A stretch of 40,900 bases of DNA from a virus. Location of the stretch: IMG/VR virus record IMGVR_UViG_3300033146_002590, positions 1-40,900 of that record; one strand, 5' to 3'. Below are positions 39,484-40,900 of the stretch, piece after piece (positions within the stretch are counted from its first letter, which is position 1; each line of letters begins with the position of its first letter). The notes beneath the pieces were generated by a model. That model ran no database searches. It worked only from the letters and a program-made list of their open reading frames with translations, and was not told the origin of the DNA. The position numbers were made by a program, and so were the translations under genes.

Positions 39484-39684
39484 TCAATTTTCCCCCTTTT
39501 CAAATTCCAGCTGATCCTTTATGATCAGCCTGATTGTTGCCCGAGTAAAATTTGTACGATCTACGCCTGATGCCACCCGCTCTGTAAATCGCTGAACAAT
39601 TTTATACTCTTCCATTCCGGCTTGTGTGCCGGTGTTAATTCCTATTGAAGCAATCGCAATCCCTGTTTTTTTGCTTAAGTTCAT
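39484..39684 (-). CDS. Small hypothetical protein at the head of the recombination operon
   Basis: A 66-residue helical protein (MNLSKKTGIAIASIGINTGT…). First gene downstream of the promoter at 39720-39748, with GGAAAGGA before the ATG. A basic, Thr/Arg-rich centre (VDRTNFTRATIRLII) would fit DNA binding, for example an early regulator; no clear helix-turn-helix. The 39400-39483 gap holds nothing obvious. Confidence 0.5.
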   Translation of the reverse strand: MNLSKKTGIAIASIGINTGTQAGMEEYKIVQRFTERVASGVDRTNFTRATIRLIIKDQLEFEKGEN

Positions 39685-39719
39685 GTTGAGTCCTTTCCGT
39701 TTTTGTTATTAGTTAATTT

Positions 39720-39748
39720 AGTTTAAGTATTTTTAATACAAAAGTCAA
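39720..39748 (-). promoter_or_regulatory. Candidate promoter for the recombination/replication operon
   Basis: TTGACT (39743-39748) is followed after exactly 17 bases by TAAACT (39720-39725) on the minus strand. It sits between a hairpin terminator and the 39484-39684 gene. Good match to the sigma70 form. Confidence 0.6.
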
Positions 39749-39771
39749 GCTTTTTATTTTTATAATTACCA

Positions 39772-39811
39772 CAAAAAAGGAGGGCTTCCGGCCCAGCTAT
39801 GAACCGGAAGC
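39772..39811 (-). terminator. Terminator-like hairpin between early operons
   Basis: Arms 39784-39791 and 39804-39811 (GCTTCCGG with CCGGAAGC) are perfect. Read on the minus strand, CCTCC and then TTTTTT follow. A terminator directly ahead of the next promoter is plausible. Confidence 0.6.
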
Positions 39812-39832
39812 GTTGTAGCTATGGGGTATGGT

Positions 39833-40096
39833 CTATAATAAAAAATTTTCTTCTACTTTTTTGAATATTTTTTTTTGTGATATTTCTGTGGTCAATTTTT
39901 GCATATACTTCCACGGTATGCCGGGCGATAAAAAACAACCTGACATAAAAAGTTGTGGGAATCTCCCGCTCGTAATGTATGCGGGGATGATATAGGAGCC
40001 ATCATAATCAACGGCTCGTAAAATTACATTTGTTCGTTTTGGATTTTCTGTAACTTTAAAACTTACTACCTCAATTCGTATATTGTTATTTGTCAT
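39833..40096 (-). CDS. Small hypothetical early protein
   Basis: An 87-residue protein with a beta-rich N-terminal half (IRIEVVSFKVTENPKRTNVILRA in pieces) and a basic helical C-terminus. AGGAG lies 7 bases before the ATG. Last gene before the hairpin. No family recognised. Confidence 0.55.
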   Translation of the reverse strand: MTNNNIRIEVVSFKVTENPKRTNVILRAVDYDGSYIIPAYITSGRFPQLFMSGCFLSPGIPWKYMQKLTTEISQKKIFKKVEENFLL

Positions 40097-40181
40097 TTTT
40101 TTCTCCTGTTAAACTTTTGCCCCGCTCTGTACGTTTGGCTTCCGGGTTATTAACGGAGTTTTCTCTCCGAATTAATCTCAA
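40086..40181 (-). CDS. Possible small ORF with TTG start
   Basis: A 31-residue frame (RLIRRENSVNNPEAKRTERG near its start) that overlaps the next gene by 11 bases. It is basic and compositionally protein-like, but has no clear ribosome site, and its DNA also forms a CGGAG/CTCCG hairpin (40155-40170). Uncertain. Confidence 0.3.
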   Translation of the reverse strand: MRLIRRENSVNNPEAKRTERGKSLTGEKNDK

Positions 40182-40220
40182 GGTATCTACCCAAATTTAA
40201 AAAGAACGTCAGGCGTAAAG

Positions 40221-40325
40221 TTATTTAAAATTGATTAATGTTTTTATTATACTCTCTTCCCCCATTTCAATTATTTCCTCCATTACTTTATAATCTACAT
40301 TTTTTGTTACTTTTAACTCTGCCAT
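40221..40325 (-). CDS. Small acidic early protein
   Basis: A 34-residue ORF (MAELKVTKNVDYKVMEEIIE…). GGGGGT precedes the ATG, which overlaps the upstream gene's end by 13 bases in another frame. Predicted helical. Unknown function. Confidence 0.45.
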   Translation of the reverse strand: MAELKVTKNVDYKVMEEIIEMGEESIIKTLINFK

Positions 40326-40702
40326 GTTTTACCCCCGCATTCGGGATGGATAACTTTTTCCATCCTTCCTTTGTGGTTCAAAAGAAAAACTGCTTTATCT
40401 CCCCGTTTGATCGGGGCTTTGCAGAAAGAACAATACAACTTATCAGATTTCACAGTTGATACTTTTATCTCAAATTCTTTTGTAAAAGTATAATCAGCAT
40501 AAATAAACATAAAATCTTCAGCCCACGCCCCGAAGCAATCATCCGCTGTTATCTCTTTTTCTTCGCAGAACGTCTCTACCAATTCAAGAAATTCTGAAAA
40601 GGTTGGTGAGAATAGAAGAACATCTTCCAAGCTGTCCGACAACTCAAGGTGTTTATTTAGGCAGGAAACATAATTTTCTTCTGCTTCTGGGAAATTTTTC
40701 AT
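40313..40702 (-). CDS. Early protein with C-terminal zinc finger
   Basis: A 129-residue protein. The first ~85 residues are acidic and helical. The C-terminus contains CSFCKAPIKRGDKAVFL and, 22 residues after the second Cys, HPEC, giving a Cys2-His-Cys zinc-binding site. Such fingers bind nucleic acid or protein partners. Family unnamed. It starts 3 bases after the small ORF upstream. Confidence 0.6.
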   Translation of the reverse strand: MKNFPEAEENYVSCLNKHLELSDSLEDVLLFSPTFSEFLELVETFCEEKEITADDCFGAWAEDFMFIYADYTFTKEFEIKVSTVKSDKLYCSFCKAPIKRGDKAVFLLNHKGRMEKVIHPECGGKTWQS

Positions 40703-40705
40703 GGC

Positions 40706-40780
40706 TTAATCCCATTTTCTTTTTTTGCTCTGGCAATCCATTGCCGGAATGGCATCTCTTAAATTACTTATTTGTTTCAT
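40706..40780 (-). CDS. Tiny early ORF
   Basis: A 24-codon frame (MKQISNLRDAIPAMDCQSKK then RKWD) with the strong ribosome site AAAGGGAG 6 bases upstream and a stop 3 bases before the next gene. Basic C-terminus. It could be a leader peptide or small regulator. Confidence 0.45.
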   Translation of the reverse strand: MKQISNLRDAIPAMDCQSKKRKWD

Positions 40781-40800
40781 AATTTTCTCCCTTTTGTTAT

Positions 40801-40825
40801 CCCCTCGCCTGTTATAGGTGAGGGG
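40801..40825. other. Hairpin between the first two genes
   Basis: Arms 40801-40810 and 40816-40825 (CCCCTCGCCT with AGGTGAGGGG, one G-T wobble) enclose a 5-base loop. No T-run follows on either strand, so it is more likely a leader or mRNA-end structure than an intrinsic terminator. Confidence 0.5.
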
Positions 40826-40861
40826 CTAGTTTTAGTTATTATTTTATGAGGTGGTCTTCCT

Positions 40862-40900
40862 TCAAAATGCGCCTTCTTCGTGCCAGCCGGCTTTGAAGGC
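40862..40900 (-). CDS. C-terminal end of a gene cut by the window edge
   Basis: The last 12 codons (AFKAGWHEEGAF) and a TGA of a minus-strand frame that continues beyond the window. The ending resembles C-termini of small phage proteins (FKAGWHEEG). Only the tail is visible. Confidence 0.4.
   Translation of the reverse strand, partial: AFKAGWHEEGAF

Noticed and set aside
1-40900. Prophage integration module
   Set aside because: No integrase, excisionase or CI-like repressor was recognised on either strand, so a lysogeny call is not supported from this window.

Overview
This window is most of the genome of a tailed double-stranded DNA phage (or prophage) with siphovirus morphology. Every convincing gene reads on the minus strand, so the biological order runs from the right edge (early) to the left edge (late). 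The evidence is a HK97-type head module (terminase, portal, Mu gpF-like protein, protease with scaffold, capsid), a 1091-residue tape measure protein, no tail sheath gene, and a replication/recombination module. No integrase, excisionase or CI-like repressor is visible, so lifestyle cannot be decided here.

Host clues: five structural-region genes start with a signal peptide whose predicted mature end is Gln (…FG|Q, …FA|Q, …SG|Q), the 'Q-rule' known for signal peptidase I substrates of Bacteroidetes. A further gene has a type II lipoprotein signal. Unlike typical Bacteroidota genes, almost every gene has a strong Shine-Dalgarno sequence (AAGGAG/GGAGAAA), and candidate promoters look like TTGACA-N17-TATAAT. 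A host in the wider FCB group (for example Ignavibacteriota-like) fits, but this is inference. The DNA is AT-rich.

Layout from right to left. 40.9-39.5 kb: small early genes, a terminator-like hairpin (39784-39811) and a promoter (39720-39748). 39.4-36.8 kb: recombination and ssDNA genes (conserved phage protein, Rad52/Sak-like annealing protein, a long coiled-coil protein, SSB), closed by a hairpin. 36.8-35.5 kb: small conserved and membrane genes. 35.5-35.2 kb: a non-coding element with paired ~20 bp repeats that recurs at 120-292. 35.2-32.0 kb: beta-class DNA methyltransferase, a replication initiator whose gene carries iteron-like repeats, DnaB-type helicase, and an FN3 lipoprotein. 31.7-28.1 kb: an accessory block of small unrecognised genes with shared leaders, shared termini, an attC-like palindrome, a radical SAM enzyme and a frameshifted HNH nuclease gene. 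28.1-26.3 kb: ParB-like protein and C5-cytosine methyltransferase. 26.3-21.6 kb: terminase small and large subunits, portal, Mu gpF-like protein. 21.6-21.2 kb: a regulatory gap with a promoter. 21.2-14.2 kb: protease/scaffold, decoration and capsid proteins, two exported proteins, connectors, tail terminator, tail tube. 13.8-7.0 kb: tail assembly chaperones G and GT joined by a -1 frameshift that was not obvious from simple ORFs, tape measure and tail-tip proteins. 6.9-2.7 kb: three exported fibre/spike-like proteins. 2.7-0.4 kb: lysis cassette (TM/coiled-coil protein, cupin-like protein, M15 endolysin, holin-like protein) and a strong terminator at 361-396. A further leftward promoter (34-62) points out of the window.

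Most notable points: exported proteins embedded in the structural operon; the programmed frameshift; a lambda-O-like candidate origin; the cassette-like accessory block; the duplicated paired-repeat element; and a cupin with its two conserved motifs in swapped order.
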